A DNA stretch of 33,389 nucleotides, taken from an uncultured Oscillospiraceae bacterium. GTDB taxonomy: Bacteria; Bacillota; Clostridia; Oscillospirales; Acutalibacteraceae. The notes under the pieces were generated by a model. That model saw nothing but the letters and a program-made list of their open reading frames with translations. It searched no databases and was not told where the DNA came from. The position numbers and the translations under genes are program-made. Positions 15,697-24,141 of the stretch are shown here, in pieces (the stretch's first letter is position 1; every line of letters begins with the position of its first letter). The stretch lies in contig UQQZ01000025.1 of NCBI GenBank assembly GCA_900543305.1, positions 1 through 33,389 of the forward strand. The letters are read 5' to 3'.

Positions 15697-15779
15697 GAAA
15701 AAATTTGGAAAATTCTTTTTATAAGTTTTCCGGAAAAATCCCGGATTGGGAGGCCGGGGGAAAATCTTTCGCGAAAAGA

Positions 15780-15808
15780 TTGACAATAGGGCGACTTTTT
15801 ACTAAAAT
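15780..15808 (+). promoter_or_regulatory. Promoter of purC and the purine block
   Basis: TTGACA (15780-15785) and TAAAAT (15803-15808) lie 17 bp apart. RNA would start near 15815 with a ~100-nt leader. The 309-bp gap between gdhA and purC (15610-15918) holds this promoter and the divergent gdhA promoter. I see no purine riboswitch core and no clear PurR box. Confidence 0.75.
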
Positions 15809-15918
15809 TGAAACGTATGGGACTGCTTGCTGCAAAGCGGGTTTTCCCACAGCTTTGGAAAAGGGAACATAGACACTGGAAGAATCAGGTTTGGCATGGT
15901 GGACGGAGGTCATGACGC

Positions 15919-16629
15919 ATGCAAAAAAAAGAACTGATCTACGAGGGAAAAGCCAAAAAGGTCTATCGGACCAGCGATCCCGAGACTTATATTGTTTCCT
16001 ACAAGGATGACGCCACCGCCTTCAATGGCCTGAAGAAAGGGACGATTGTGGGCAAGGGCGTGGTGAACAACCGGATGTCCAATTTCATGTTCCGGCTGTT
16101 GGAACAGCAGGGTATCCCTACCCATTTCATCGAAGAGTTAAACGACCGGGAAACCGCCGTGAAGAAAGTGACCATCATCCCCTTGGAGGTGATCGTGCGT
16201 AATGTGGCGGCGGGCAGCCTTTCCAAGCGGTTGGGTTTGCCGGAGGGCACTCCCTTGAAGTCCCCGGTGCTGGAATTCAGCTATAAAAACGATGCCCTGG
16301 GAGATCCCATGATCAACGAGTATCATATTTTGGCCATGGAACTTGCCACCAAGGAGGAATTGGAGCAAATTGCCCAGATGAGCTTCCGGATCAACCAGGT
16401 AATGGTGGATTTCTTCAAGACGGTGAACGTGGACCTGATCGATTTCAAACTGGAGTTTGGCAAAACAGACGACGGCACCATCCTGTTGGCGGACGAGATT
16501 TCTCCCGACACTTGCCGGCTCTGGGACAGCGTAACCCACGAAAAGTTGGACAAGGACCGGTTCCGCCGGGATATGGGCGGCGTGGAAGAGGCCTACGAGG
16601 AAATGATGCGCCGTCTGGGTCTACAATGA
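15919..16629 (+). CDS. purC: SAICAR synthetase PurC
   Basis: PurC joins CAIR and aspartate using ATP to make SAICAR, step 8 of IMP synthesis. The 236-residue monofunctional form begins KELIYEGKAKKVYRT, the nucleotide-binding opening. It contains the conserved EVIVRNVAAGSLSKRLG segment and the DFKLEFGKTDDGTILLADEISPDTCRLWD catalytic stretch. The start is ATG 15919, eight bases after GGAGGT (15905-15910); the ATG at 15912 is out of frame. It heads a purine block, but the genes for earlier steps (purE, F, M, N, H, D, L) are not in this window. Confidence 0.97.
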   Translation: MQKKELIYEGKAKKVYRTSDPETYIVSYKDDATAFNGLKKGTIVGKGVVNNRMSNFMFRLLEQQGIPTHFIEELNDRETAVKKVTIIPLEVIVRNVAAGSLSKRLGLPEGTPLKSPVLEFSYKNDALGDPMINEYHILAMELATKEELEQIAQMSFRINQVMVDFFKTVNVDLIDFKLEFGKTDDGTILLADEISPDTCRLWDSVTHEKLDKDRFRRDMGGVEEAYEEMMRRLGLQ

Positions 16630-16647
16630 GAATAAGCGGCAGCGGGG

Positions 16648-16687
16648 GTCCCGCGGGGAAGGGGCCTTGTACCCTGACCCCGGGGAC
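16648..16687 (+). other. Intercistronic hairpin between purC and purB
   Basis: GTCCC-g-CGGGG (16648-16658) pairs with CCCCGGGGAC (16678-16687), ten GC-rich pairs with one bulged G. A T-run appears only about ten bases later (16697-16702). It could be a weak attenuator or an mRNA processing/stability element that sets purB levels. Confidence 0.4.
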
Positions 16688-16738
16688 TCTCTTGTGTTTT
16701 TTACTTTATAACAATATACAGAAAGGTTTGGTCTGAAA

Positions 16739-18172
16739 ATGGCGCGAGATGTGTACGAATCCCCTTTGTCCGCCCGCTATGCGGATAAGGAAATGAAATA
16801 CCTTTTCTCTCCGGACATGAAGTTCCGCACCTGGCGGAAGCTGTGGATTGCCCTGGCGGAGGCGGAGCATGAGCTGGGGCTCCCTGTCACCCAGGAGCAG
16901 ATCGACGAGCTGAAGGAGCACGCAGAGGACATCAACTATGAAGTGGCCCAGGAACGGGAAAAGGTGGTCCGTCACGACGTGATGAGTCATGTGTACGCCT
17001 ACGGCCAGCAGTGCCCCAAGGCGGCGGGAATCATCCATTTGGGAGCCACCTCCTGCTATGTGGGGGACAACACGGACATCATCGTGATGACCGAGGCCTT
17101 GAAGCTCATCCGCAACAAGTTGGTCGGGGTAATCCGGGTGCTGTCCCATTTTGCCCGGGAGTATAAGGACCTGCCCACGTTGGCGTTTACCCACTTTCAG
17201 CCTGCCCAGCCTACCACGGTGGGCAAGCGGGCCACCTTGTGGATCCAGGATCTTCTGATGGACTTGGAAGATGTGGAGTATCAGCTGGGAAAGGCAAAGC
17301 TTTTGGGTTCCAAGGGAACCACAGGCACTCAGGCCAGCTTCCTGGAGCTCTTTGAGGGGGATCACGAAAAGTGCCGGGAGCTGGATCGGAAAATCGCCCA
17401 GAAGATGGGCTATCAGGAGTGCTTCCCGGTGTCCGGCCAGACTTACTCCCGGAAGCTGGACAGCCAGATGCTTTCCCTGCTTTCCGGTATTGCCCAGAGC
17501 GCGGCCAAGTTCTCCAACGATATCCGGCTGCTGCAGCACTTGAAGGAAGTGGAAGAGCCCTTTGAAAAAGGGCAGATCGGTTCCTCTGCCATGGCCTATA
17601 AGCGCAATCCCATGCGCAGTGAGCGAATTGCCTCCCTGGCCCGGTATGTGATTGCCGACGCGGTGAACCCTGCCATGACCATGGCTGCTCAGTGGTTTGA
17701 GCGGACCCTGGACGATTCTGCCAACAAGCGCATCAGCGTGCCTGAGGCGTTCCTGGCGGTAGATGGCATTTTGAACCTGTACAACAACGTGGCGGATGGC
17801 CTGGTGGTGTATCCCAAGGTGATCCGTCAGCACATGCTCCGGGAGTTGCCCTTTATGGCCACGGAGAATATCATGATGGACGCGGTGAAGCGGGGCGGCA
17901 ACCGGCAGGAGCTGCATGAACGGATCCGGGTGCACTCCATGGAAGCTGCCCGGGTGGTCAAGGAGCAAGGCGGGGAGAACGACCTGCTGACCCGGATTGC
18001 TGGGGATCCCATTTTCGGGGTAACGCTGGAGGAACTTCACGACATTGTAAAGCCCGAGAAATATGTAGGCCGCGCCCCGGTGCAGACCCAGGAATTCCTG
18101 GAAGAAGTGGTGGAGCCGGTTCTGAAGAAGTACGAATTCGTGGCGGAAGAAAAAGCGGAAATTACCGTGTAA
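16739..18172 (+). CDS. purB: Adenylosuccinate lyase PurB
   Basis: PurB is a homotetrameric fumarase/aspartase-family lyase that removes fumarate twice in purine synthesis: from SAICAR (after PurC) and from adenylosuccinate (after PurA). Family signs are HLGATSCYVGDNTD, TFTHFQPAQPTTVGKR with its catalytic-region His, and the signature loop GSSAMAYKRNPMRSE. At 477 residues it is of the longer, eukaryote-like type rather than the ~430-residue Bacillus type. A weak GAAAGG site lies 12 bases before ATG 16739, so translation efficiency may be modest. Confidence 0.97.
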   Translation: MARDVYESPLSARYADKEMKYLFSPDMKFRTWRKLWIALAEAEHELGLPVTQEQIDELKEHAEDINYEVAQEREKVVRHDVMSHVYAYGQQCPKAAGIIHLGATSCYVGDNTDIIVMTEALKLIRNKLVGVIRVLSHFAREYKDLPTLAFTHFQPAQPTTVGKRATLWIQDLLMDLEDVEYQLGKAKLLGSKGTTGTQASFLELFEGDHEKCRELDRKIAQKMGYQECFPVSGQTYSRKLDSQMLSLLSGIAQSAAKFSNDIRLLQHLKEVEEPFEKGQIGSSAMAYKRNPMRSERIASLARYVIADAVNPAMTMAAQWFERTLDDSANKRISVPEAFLAVDGILNLYNNVADGLVVYPKVIRQHMLRELPFMATENIMMDAVKRGGNRQELHERIRVHSMEAARVVKEQGGENDLLTRIAGDPIFGVTLEELHDIVKPEKYVGRAPVQTQEFLEEVVEPVLKKYEFVAEEKAEITV

Positions 18173-18240
18173 ACTGTCGCGAAAAGAATAAAACGGGACA
18201 GCCAGTCCCAAGAATAACAGTAAGAAAGGCTTGAAGAGTT

Positions 18241-19521
18241 ATGGTCAAAGCGATCGTAGGCGCCTGCTGGGGCGACGAGGGAAAGGGTAAAATCACCGAT
18301 GTGCTGGCGGAAGATTCCGACATTGTGGTGCGGTTTCAGGGCGGCAGCAACGCCGGCCACACCATCATCAACGAGTATGGTAAATTCGCTCTCCATCAGC
18401 TGCCCTCCGGGGTGTTCCGGCAAAACATTGTCAACGTGATTGGCAATGGCGTTGCCCTTTCGGTAGAAAATTTTCTGAAAGAACTGGAATCCGTCATGGA
18501 GCGGGGCGTACCCAAGCCCCAGCTGCTGGTATCCGACCGGTGCCAGGTGGTCATGCCCTATCACAAGGAACTGGACGGCATGGAGGAAGCCCGTTTGGCA
18601 GCCAAGTCCTTTGGTTCCACCAAGTCCGGCATTGCCCCCTTCTATTCCGACAAGTATGCCAAGATCGGCTTCCAGATCAGCGATCTGTTCGATGACAAGG
18701 ACTCCCTCATGGACCGGATCGACCATGTGCTGGGCCTGAAGAACGTGCTGTATACGGAGCTCTATCATCAGAAGCCCCTGGATCGGGACGAGATCTATGA
18801 GAAGCTGATGGAATATAAAGAGGCCCTGACCCCCTATGTGGCGGACACCACCACCTTGCTGCACAACGCAGTGAAGGAGGGAAAGACCATTTTGCTGGAG
18901 GGTCAGCTGGGTTCCCTGAAGGATCCCGATTTGGGCATCTATCCCATGGTCACCTCCTCCTCTCCTCTGGCAGGATACGGCGCCGTAGGCGCTGGCGGCA
19001 TTCCGCCCTATGCCATTCAGGAGATCGTTACCGTGGTGAAGGCCTACTCCAGCGCTGTAGGCGCAGGAGAGTTTGTCAGCGAAATCTTCGGCGAAGAGGC
19101 CGATGAGCTTCGGCGCCGGGGCGGCGATGGCGGCGAATACGGCGCCACCACTGGACGGCCTCGGAGAATGGGCTGGCTGGATCTGGTGGCCGCCCGTTAC
19201 GGCTGCATGGTGCAGGGTGCCACGGCGGTGGCCTTCACCGTGCTGGACGCTCTGGGCTATCTGGATGAGATCCCCGTGTGCGTTGGCTATGAGCTGGACG
19301 GCAAGCGGATCGACTATTTCCCGCCCACGGCCCAGTTGAAGCGCTGCAAACCCATTTTGGAAGTGCTGCCCGGCTGGAAGTGCGACATCGGCGGCATCAA
19401 GAAGTACGAGGACCTGCCCGAAAACGCCCGGAAGTATGTGGAGTTTGCGGAGCGTCATATCGGTGTGCCCATCACCATGGTTTCCAATGGGCCTTCCCGG
19501 GACGACATCATTTACCGGTAA
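18241..19521 (+). CDS. purA: Adenylosuccinate synthetase PurA
   Basis: PurA condenses IMP and aspartate with GTP hydrolysis to give adenylosuccinate, the committed step to AMP. The product is split by PurB, encoded just upstream. The 426-residue protein has the P-loop-like GACWGDEGKGKITD at residues 7-20, GGSNAGHT (catalytic His) near 38-45 and the GTP-base region near the C terminus. An unusual feature is Ala-Cys in the loop, where most orthologues read GxQWGDEGKGK with Gln. It starts at ATG 18241 after AAGAAAGG and is very likely co-transcribed with purB (68-bp gap). Confidence 0.97.
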   Translation: MVKAIVGACWGDEGKGKITDVLAEDSDIVVRFQGGSNAGHTIINEYGKFALHQLPSGVFRQNIVNVIGNGVALSVENFLKELESVMERGVPKPQLLVSDRCQVVMPYHKELDGMEEARLAAKSFGSTKSGIAPFYSDKYAKIGFQISDLFDDKDSLMDRIDHVLGLKNVLYTELYHQKPLDRDEIYEKLMEYKEALTPYVADTTTLLHNAVKEGKTILLEGQLGSLKDPDLGIYPMVTSSSPLAGYGAVGAGGIPPYAIQEIVTVVKAYSSAVGAGEFVSEIFGEEADELRRRGGDGGEYGATTGRPRRMGWLDLVAARYGCMVQGATAVAFTVLDALGYLDEIPVCVGYELDGKRIDYFPPTAQLKRCKPILEVLPGWKCDIGGIKKYEDLPENARKYVEFAERHIGVPITMVSNGPSRDDIIYR

Positions 19522-19640
19522 GAGGCTGTGCCTCCCTCTGGGAAAAGCCGCATAATTACCCGGCGGCTGTCCTAAGATAGGAATGAGATACGCCACCCAT
19601 TGGCAACGCCCTTTGGGGCACAGAAAGGAGCGCGAAGAGT

Positions 19641-21470
19641 ATGTGTGGTATTGTTGGATATATCGGTCAGGAAGAGGCTGCGCCCATCCTGTTGAACGGG
19701 CTGCAGAAGCTGGAATATCGTGGGTACGATTCCGCCGGCGTGGCGGTGTACAATGATACGGGCCTCCATGTAGTCAAGTCCAAGGGACGCCTCAGCGTTT
19801 TGGACGGGATTTTGCAGGGGGGCAGAAACCTGCCCGGCACCGTGGGAATCGGTCATACCCGCTGGGCCACCCATGGAGCCCCTTCCGACATCAACTCCCA
19901 TCCCCAGGTCAGTGACGGGGGAAAATTTGCCGTGGTGCACAACGGCATCATCGAAAACTATCTCTATCTGAAAAACCACTTAATCCGCCGCGGCGTGGAA
20001 TTCGTCTCCGACACGGACACGGAAGTGGTGGCCCAGATGCTGGAATACTACTACAAAGGCGACGTGCTGGAAGCCCTGCAGAAGGTCATTGGCCGGGTGG
20101 AGGGCAGCTATGCCCTGGGAATCATCTGTGCGGATTGCCCGGATAAGATCTACGCAGTGCGCAAGGATAGCCCCTTGATCATCGGTATTGGCCAGGGGGA
20201 AAACTACATTGCCTCCGATGTGCCGGCCATTTTGGCCCGTACTCGGGATATTTACCGGCTGAAGGATCGGGAAATTGCAGTGCTGACCCGGGATTCCATT
20301 CAGTTCTTCAACGAGGATCGGGAGCCCATCGAAAAGGAGCCGGAGCGGATCCAATGGGACATTACGGCAGCGGAAAAGGGCGGCTACGAGCACTTCATGA
20401 TGAAGGAAATCTGCGAGCAGCCTGAGGCCCTGCGCAAGACCATTTCTCCTCGAATTCGGGACGGACACATTGTGCTGGACGACATCACCTTGACCGCCGA
20501 GCAAATCCGGGACATCCGGAAGGTATTCATCGTGGCTTGCGGCACCTCCTACCATGTGGGTGTGGTGGCCAAGTACGCCTTTGAGCGGCTTTTGAAGATC
20601 CCCCTGGAAGTGGATGTGGCCAGTGAATTCCGGTATCGGGATCCCATTTTGGACGACAAGACCCTGGTGATCATCATCAGCCAGTCCGGTGAGACGGCGG
20701 ACACCTTGGCCGCCTTGCGCATGGCCAAGAGCCGGGGTTGCCGTGTGCTCTCCATTGTCAACGTGGTGGGCAGCACCATTGCCAACGAGTCCGACGACGT
20801 GCTGTACACCTGGGCAGGTCCGGAAATTGCCGTGGCCTCCACTAAAGCCTACAGCACTCAGCTGGCGGTGATCTACATGATTGCCCTGTATATGGCGGAG
20901 CAGCTGGGAGAGGTGCCGGCCCAGGAAATGGCCCGGTATCTGGAAGATTTGCAGCGGTTGCCGGATCTGGCGGAGGCCAGCCTGGCGGACAAAAAGACCA
21001 TCCAGTATTTTGCCTCCCAGTATTTCAACGCCCGTGACATGTACTTTATCGGCCGGAATGTGGACTATGCTGCCTCTTTGGAAGCCAGTTTGAAGCTTAA
21101 GGAAATCAGCTACATCCACTCGGAGGCTTATACGGGCGGTGAGTTAAAGCATGGCCCCATTTCCCTGATCGAAGACGGGACTTTGGTCATCGCCATTGCC
21201 ACCTATGAGAAGCTGTTCGACAAGATGATGTCCAATGTGCGGGAAGTGAAGGCCCGGGGAGCCGTGGTGTTGGGAATCACCGTGCGAGGGAAAGAGAAAG
21301 CCCTTTCCCAGGAGACGGATTATCAATTCTGCATTCCCAAGATCACCGATTTCATGTTGCCTTCTCTGTCCATTCTGCCCTTGCAGCTGTTTGCCTATTA
21401 TGTGGCGTCCATGAAGGGCTGCGATATCGACAAGCCTCGGAACTTGGCAAAGTCCGTGACTGTGGAATAA
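19641..21470 (+). CDS. glmS: Glutamine-fructose-6-phosphate aminotransferase GlmS
   Basis: GlmS makes glucosamine-6-phosphate from fructose-6-phosphate and glutamine, the entry to UDP-GlcNAc for cell wall. The 609-residue protein has the N-terminal nucleophile Cys2 in MCGIVGYIG, the glutaminase motifs HTRWATHG and HNGIIENY, two SIS sugar-binding domains (ISQSGETADT and STKAYSTQ) and the C-terminal AKSVTVE. The start follows AAAGGAG (about 19623-19629). The 119-bp upstream gap has small hairpins (GAGGC/GCCTC at 19522-19534; AGCCGC/GCGGCT at 19546-19568). I find no glmS ribozyme core there, although that element is common in Gram-positives. Its product pathway leads to the MurA substrate. Confidence 0.97.
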   Translation: MCGIVGYIGQEEAAPILLNGLQKLEYRGYDSAGVAVYNDTGLHVVKSKGRLSVLDGILQGGRNLPGTVGIGHTRWATHGAPSDINSHPQVSDGGKFAVVHNGIIENYLYLKNHLIRRGVEFVSDTDTEVVAQMLEYYYKGDVLEALQKVIGRVEGSYALGIICADCPDKIYAVRKDSPLIIGIGQGENYIASDVPAILARTRDIYRLKDREIAVLTRDSIQFFNEDREPIEKEPERIQWDITAAEKGGYEHFMMKEICEQPEALRKTISPRIRDGHIVLDDITLTAEQIRDIRKVFIVACGTSYHVGVVAKYAFERLLKIPLEVDVASEFRYRDPILDDKTLVIIISQSGETADTLAALRMAKSRGCRVLSIVNVVGSTIANESDDVLYTWAGPEIAVASTKAYSTQLAVIYMIALYMAEQLGEVPAQEMARYLEDLQRLPDLAEASLADKKTIQYFASQYFNARDMYFIGRNVDYAASLEASLKLKEISYIHSEAYTGGELKHGPISLIEDGTLVIAIATYEKLFDKMMSNVREVKARGAVVLGITVRGKEKALSQETDYQFCIPKITDFMLPSLSILPLQLFAYYVASMKGCDIDKPRNLAKSVTVE

Positions 21471-21477
21471 CTTTGTG

Positions 21478-21503
21478 AAAAGCCGGGATTCCCGGCTTTT
21501 TCC
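21478..21503 (+). terminator. Rho-independent terminator after glmS
   Basis: AAAAGCCGGG (21478-21487) pairs with CCCGGCTTTT (21491-21500) over an ATT loop, continuing into TTCC. It starts eight bases after the glmS stop codon. Confidence 0.85.
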
Positions 21504-21600
21504 TTTTACAATTTGAGCAGGAAGGCTTCCTGCTGAAAGGACAGAAATCGGATGCCTGAGGATTTTAGGGAAAAGACAGGAACTGCTTTCGGGTCCAGCC

Positions 21601-21629
21601 TTGCTTAAACGCTTTGGATATGATAGAAT
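21601..21629 (+). promoter_or_regulatory. Probable guaA promoter
   Basis: TTGCTT (21601-21606) and TAGAAT (21624-21629) lie 17 bp apart, which would give a leader of about 30 nt. An AGCAGGAA/TTCCTGCT hairpin lies upstream at about 21517-21536. No guanine riboswitch core is visible. Confidence 0.45.
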
Positions 21630-21666
21630 GGGGTCACAATCAGAATGGGAAAAGGACGGGATGATC

Positions 21667-23205
21667 ATGGCAAATACCGCACAGCATGAATGGGTAGTGG
21701 TGCTGGACTTTGGCGGCCAGTACGCCCAGCTCATCGCTCGCCGGGTCCGCGACCTGGGGGTTTATTGCGAAATTAAGAATTATAAAACCGACCCGGAAAC
21801 GCTCCGGGATTGCAAGGGGATCCTCTTTACCGGAGGCCCCAACAGTGTATACGCCCAGGACGCGCCTCTTTGTTCCAAGGAGGTGTTCCAGCTGGGAATT
21901 CCCGTTTTGGGAATCTGCTACGGGGCTCAGGTGATGGCCTATCTGCTGGGGGGAGGCGTATCCTCCAGCGAGGTGCCGGAATTCGGCAAGACCATGACCC
22001 AATTTTCCCCTGACTCTCCCTTGTTCCAGAAGGTGGAGGAAAGCGTATGCTGGATGAGTCACAACGACTATATTTCCCGTTTGCCGGAAGGCTTCACCGC
22101 ATCCGCTTGGAGCGCTCATTGTCCGGTGGCGGCCATGGAAAACCGGGAGCGCAAGCTGTACGCGGTGCAGTTTCACCCGGAAGTAGAACACACCCAGCAG
22201 GGCAATGAAATGTTCCGCAATTTCCTCTACGGAATCTGCGGCTGCGCGGGGGACTGGGAAATGGCCTCTTTTGCTCAGGAAACCATTGAAGCCCTGAAAA
22301 AGAAAATTGGGGATAAGAAAGTGCTGTGTGGACTTTCTGGAGGCGTGGACTCTTCGGTGGCTGCCATGTTGGTGCACAAAGCCATCGGCAAGAACCTGAC
22401 TTGCATTTTTGTAGACCATGGCCTGCTGCGCAAGGACGAAGGGGACATGGTGGAACAGGTGTTCCAAAAAGAGTTTGACATGAACATTATCCGGGTTAAC
22501 GTAAAGGACCGGTTCCTGGAAAAGCTCAAAGGTGTTACCGATCCGGAACGGAAACGGAAGATTATCGGAGAGGAATTTATCCGGGTGTTTGAAGCGGAAT
22601 CCCAGAAGCTGGGGAAGATGGACTTCCTCTGCCAGGGTACCATTTATCCCGACGTGGTAGAAAGCGGCACCGGTCAAGCTGCGGTGATCAAGAGCCACCA
22701 CAATGTGGGGGGCTTGCCCAAGGATATCGGGTTTGAAGGTTTGGTGGAGCCGCTGCGGGATTTGTTTAAGGATGAAGTCCGGCGAGTTGGCATCGAGTTG
22801 GGCATTCCTGCGGAGTTGGTATGGCGGCAGCCCTTCCCGGGTCCTGGCTTGGCAGTTCGGATCATGGGGGAGATCACCGAGGAAAAGGTGGCCCTTCTGC
22901 AAAATGCTGATGCCATTTTCCGGGAGGAAGTGGCACGGGCAGGCCTGGAGCGGAGTGTGAATCAGTATTTTGCCGTCTTGACTGCCAACCACAGTGTAGG
23001 CGTCATGGGAGACGGCCGCACCTATGGTGTGACCGTGGCCCTGCGTGCTGTGACCACCACAGACTTTATGACGGCCGATTGGGCTCACCTGCCCTATGAG
23101 CTGTTGGGCCGGACCTCCAACCGGATCATCAATGAAGTAGAGGGCGTCAACCGGGTGGTCTACGATATCACCAGCAAGCCTCCGGCCACCATTGAGTGGG
23201 AATAA
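21667..23205 (+). CDS. guaA: GMP synthase (glutamine-hydrolysing) GuaA
   Basis: GuaA converts XMP to GMP with ATP and glutamine. The 512-residue protein has a class I amidotransferase domain (LDFGGQYAQLIARRVRD, nucleophile Cys in GICYGAQ, catalytic His in QFHPEVEHT). An ATP-pyrophosphatase domain with PP-loop GLSGGVDSS follows, then the dimerisation domain ending PPATIEWE. Start choice: AAAGGA (21651-21656) is about ten bases before ATG 21667 and only four before ATG 21661, so MANTAQHEW is favoured. It follows the purC-purB-purA-glmS block and supplies the guanine branch, though guaB is not present here. Confidence 0.97.
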   Translation: MANTAQHEWVVVLDFGGQYAQLIARRVRDLGVYCEIKNYKTDPETLRDCKGILFTGGPNSVYAQDAPLCSKEVFQLGIPVLGICYGAQVMAYLLGGGVSSSEVPEFGKTMTQFSPDSPLFQKVEESVCWMSHNDYISRLPEGFTASAWSAHCPVAAMENRERKLYAVQFHPEVEHTQQGNEMFRNFLYGICGCAGDWEMASFAQETIEALKKKIGDKKVLCGLSGGVDSSVAAMLVHKAIGKNLTCIFVDHGLLRKDEGDMVEQVFQKEFDMNIIRVNVKDRFLEKLKGVTDPERKRKIIGEEFIRVFEAESQKLGKMDFLCQGTIYPDVVESGTGQAAVIKSHHNVGGLPKDIGFEGLVEPLRDLFKDEVRRVGIELGIPAELVWRQPFPGPGLAVRIMGEITEEKVALLQNADAIFREEVARAGLERSVNQYFAVLTANHSVGVMGDGRTYGVTVALRAVTTTDFMTADWAHLPYELLGRTSNRIINEVEGVNRVVYDITSKPPATIEWE

Positions 23206-23239
23206 GCCTACCTGAATTATTATCAAGCAAAATAAAATA

Positions 23240-23279
23240 AGTCCTCACTTAGGCATTGGTTCCTGAGTGAGGACTTTTT
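23240..23279. terminator. Strong terminator after guaA
   Basis: A 14-bp stem (23240-23253 with 23262-23275, one G-U pair) has an 8-nt loop and is followed by TTTT. It starts 34 bases after guaA. Confidence 0.85.
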
Positions 23280-23384
23280 GCAATTGGGACAACAGCACAA
23301 TTCGGAGAAAAGAGTTTGGTCTTTACGGAAGGGGGGAGAGAGGTTTATACTGAGCATAGTATTTTGGGGAAAGGGTGACAAGAT

Positions 23385-24139
23385 ATGGGAGATTGGAACT
23401 CCAATCAATATCTGAAATTTCAACGGGAAAGGACACAACCGGCTGAGGATCTGGCGTCCCGGCTGCGGGAAAAACATCCCGAGAAGGTGATCGATTTAGG
23501 CTGTGGGCCCGGCAACAGTACCGCTGTTTTACGGAAACAATTTCCCCATGCTCAGCTTCTGGGATTGGACAGTTCTCCGGATATGATTGCCAAGGCCCAA
23601 AAAGCCCATCCGGAACTTGTCTTTCAGCAGGGAAAGGTGGAATCGTTAGAGGGAAGGTATGACCTGCTGTTTTCCAATGCCTGTTTTCAGTGGATTCCAG
23701 ATCATTTCCACCTGATCCCTCGACTGATGGACCATCTGCTTCCAGGAGGAGTTCTGGCAGTGCAGATGCCCCGGAATGAAGAGGAACCCCTTTATCAGTT
23801 GATCGATCAGATGCCAGGGGAATCTTATTGGGGAATTCCGACGCGCTTCCCTACAATCGAAGCTTGGCGCCCCAAGAATATATGGAAATCCTCTCCGATT
23901 GCGCCAGGGATTATACGGTGTGGGAGACCACCTATTACCATATTCTTCCGGATCACCAGGCGTTGATAGAGTGGGTAAAAGGGGCCAGGCTGCGTCCCTA
24001 CTTGGATCAGATGGGAGAGAAATTGGGCGCTGAATTTCAAAAAGAATTGGTCCGCCGTGCGCAGCCTCTGTATCCCCGGAACCAAAAAGACAATGTGATT
24101 CTGGGATTCCGGAGACTCTTTTTTACAGCGGAAAAGTGA
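23385..24139 (+). pseudogene. tam: Trans-aconitate 2-methyltransferase, broken by a one-base frameshift
   Basis: Tam uses S-adenosylmethionine to methylate trans-aconitate, a by-product that inhibits the TCA cycle. The opening (MGDWNSNQYLKFQRERTQPA), SAM motif DLGCGPGNST (37-46), LLGLDSSPDMI and LAVQMPRNEEEP closely match Escherichia coli Tam. After ...MPGESYWG (about 23833) the protein continues in the next frame as NSDALPYNRSLAPQEY...TTYYHILPDHQALIEWV...LGFRRLFFTAEK, again matching Tam to its C terminus. Restoring one G in the run at 23830-23833 would give a 251-residue protein, against 252 in E. coli. Both halves are otherwise intact, so this is either a very recent inactivation or a sequencing error. 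As written, translation would run out of frame to 23966. Confidence 0.88.
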
Positions 24140-24141
24140 GG

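Noticed and set aside
15809..15918. Purine riboswitch in the purC leader
   Set aside because: No conserved guanine/adenine aptamer core or matching P1 stem could be found by eye.
16692..16720. TTGTGT-17-TATACA as a purB promoter
   Set aside because: Transcription would start after the purB ribosome site at 16721-16726, leaving no usable leader.
16706..18211. 501-codon minus-strand frame opposite purB
   Set aside because: Shadow of purB; low-complexity His/Gly-rich product without domains.
19522..19640. glmS ribozyme upstream of glmS
   Set aside because: Expected in Gram-positives, but the core sequences are not visible and the gap is short.
21640..23226. 528-codon minus-strand frame opposite guaA
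   Set aside because: Shadow of guaA, whose motifs are complete on plus.
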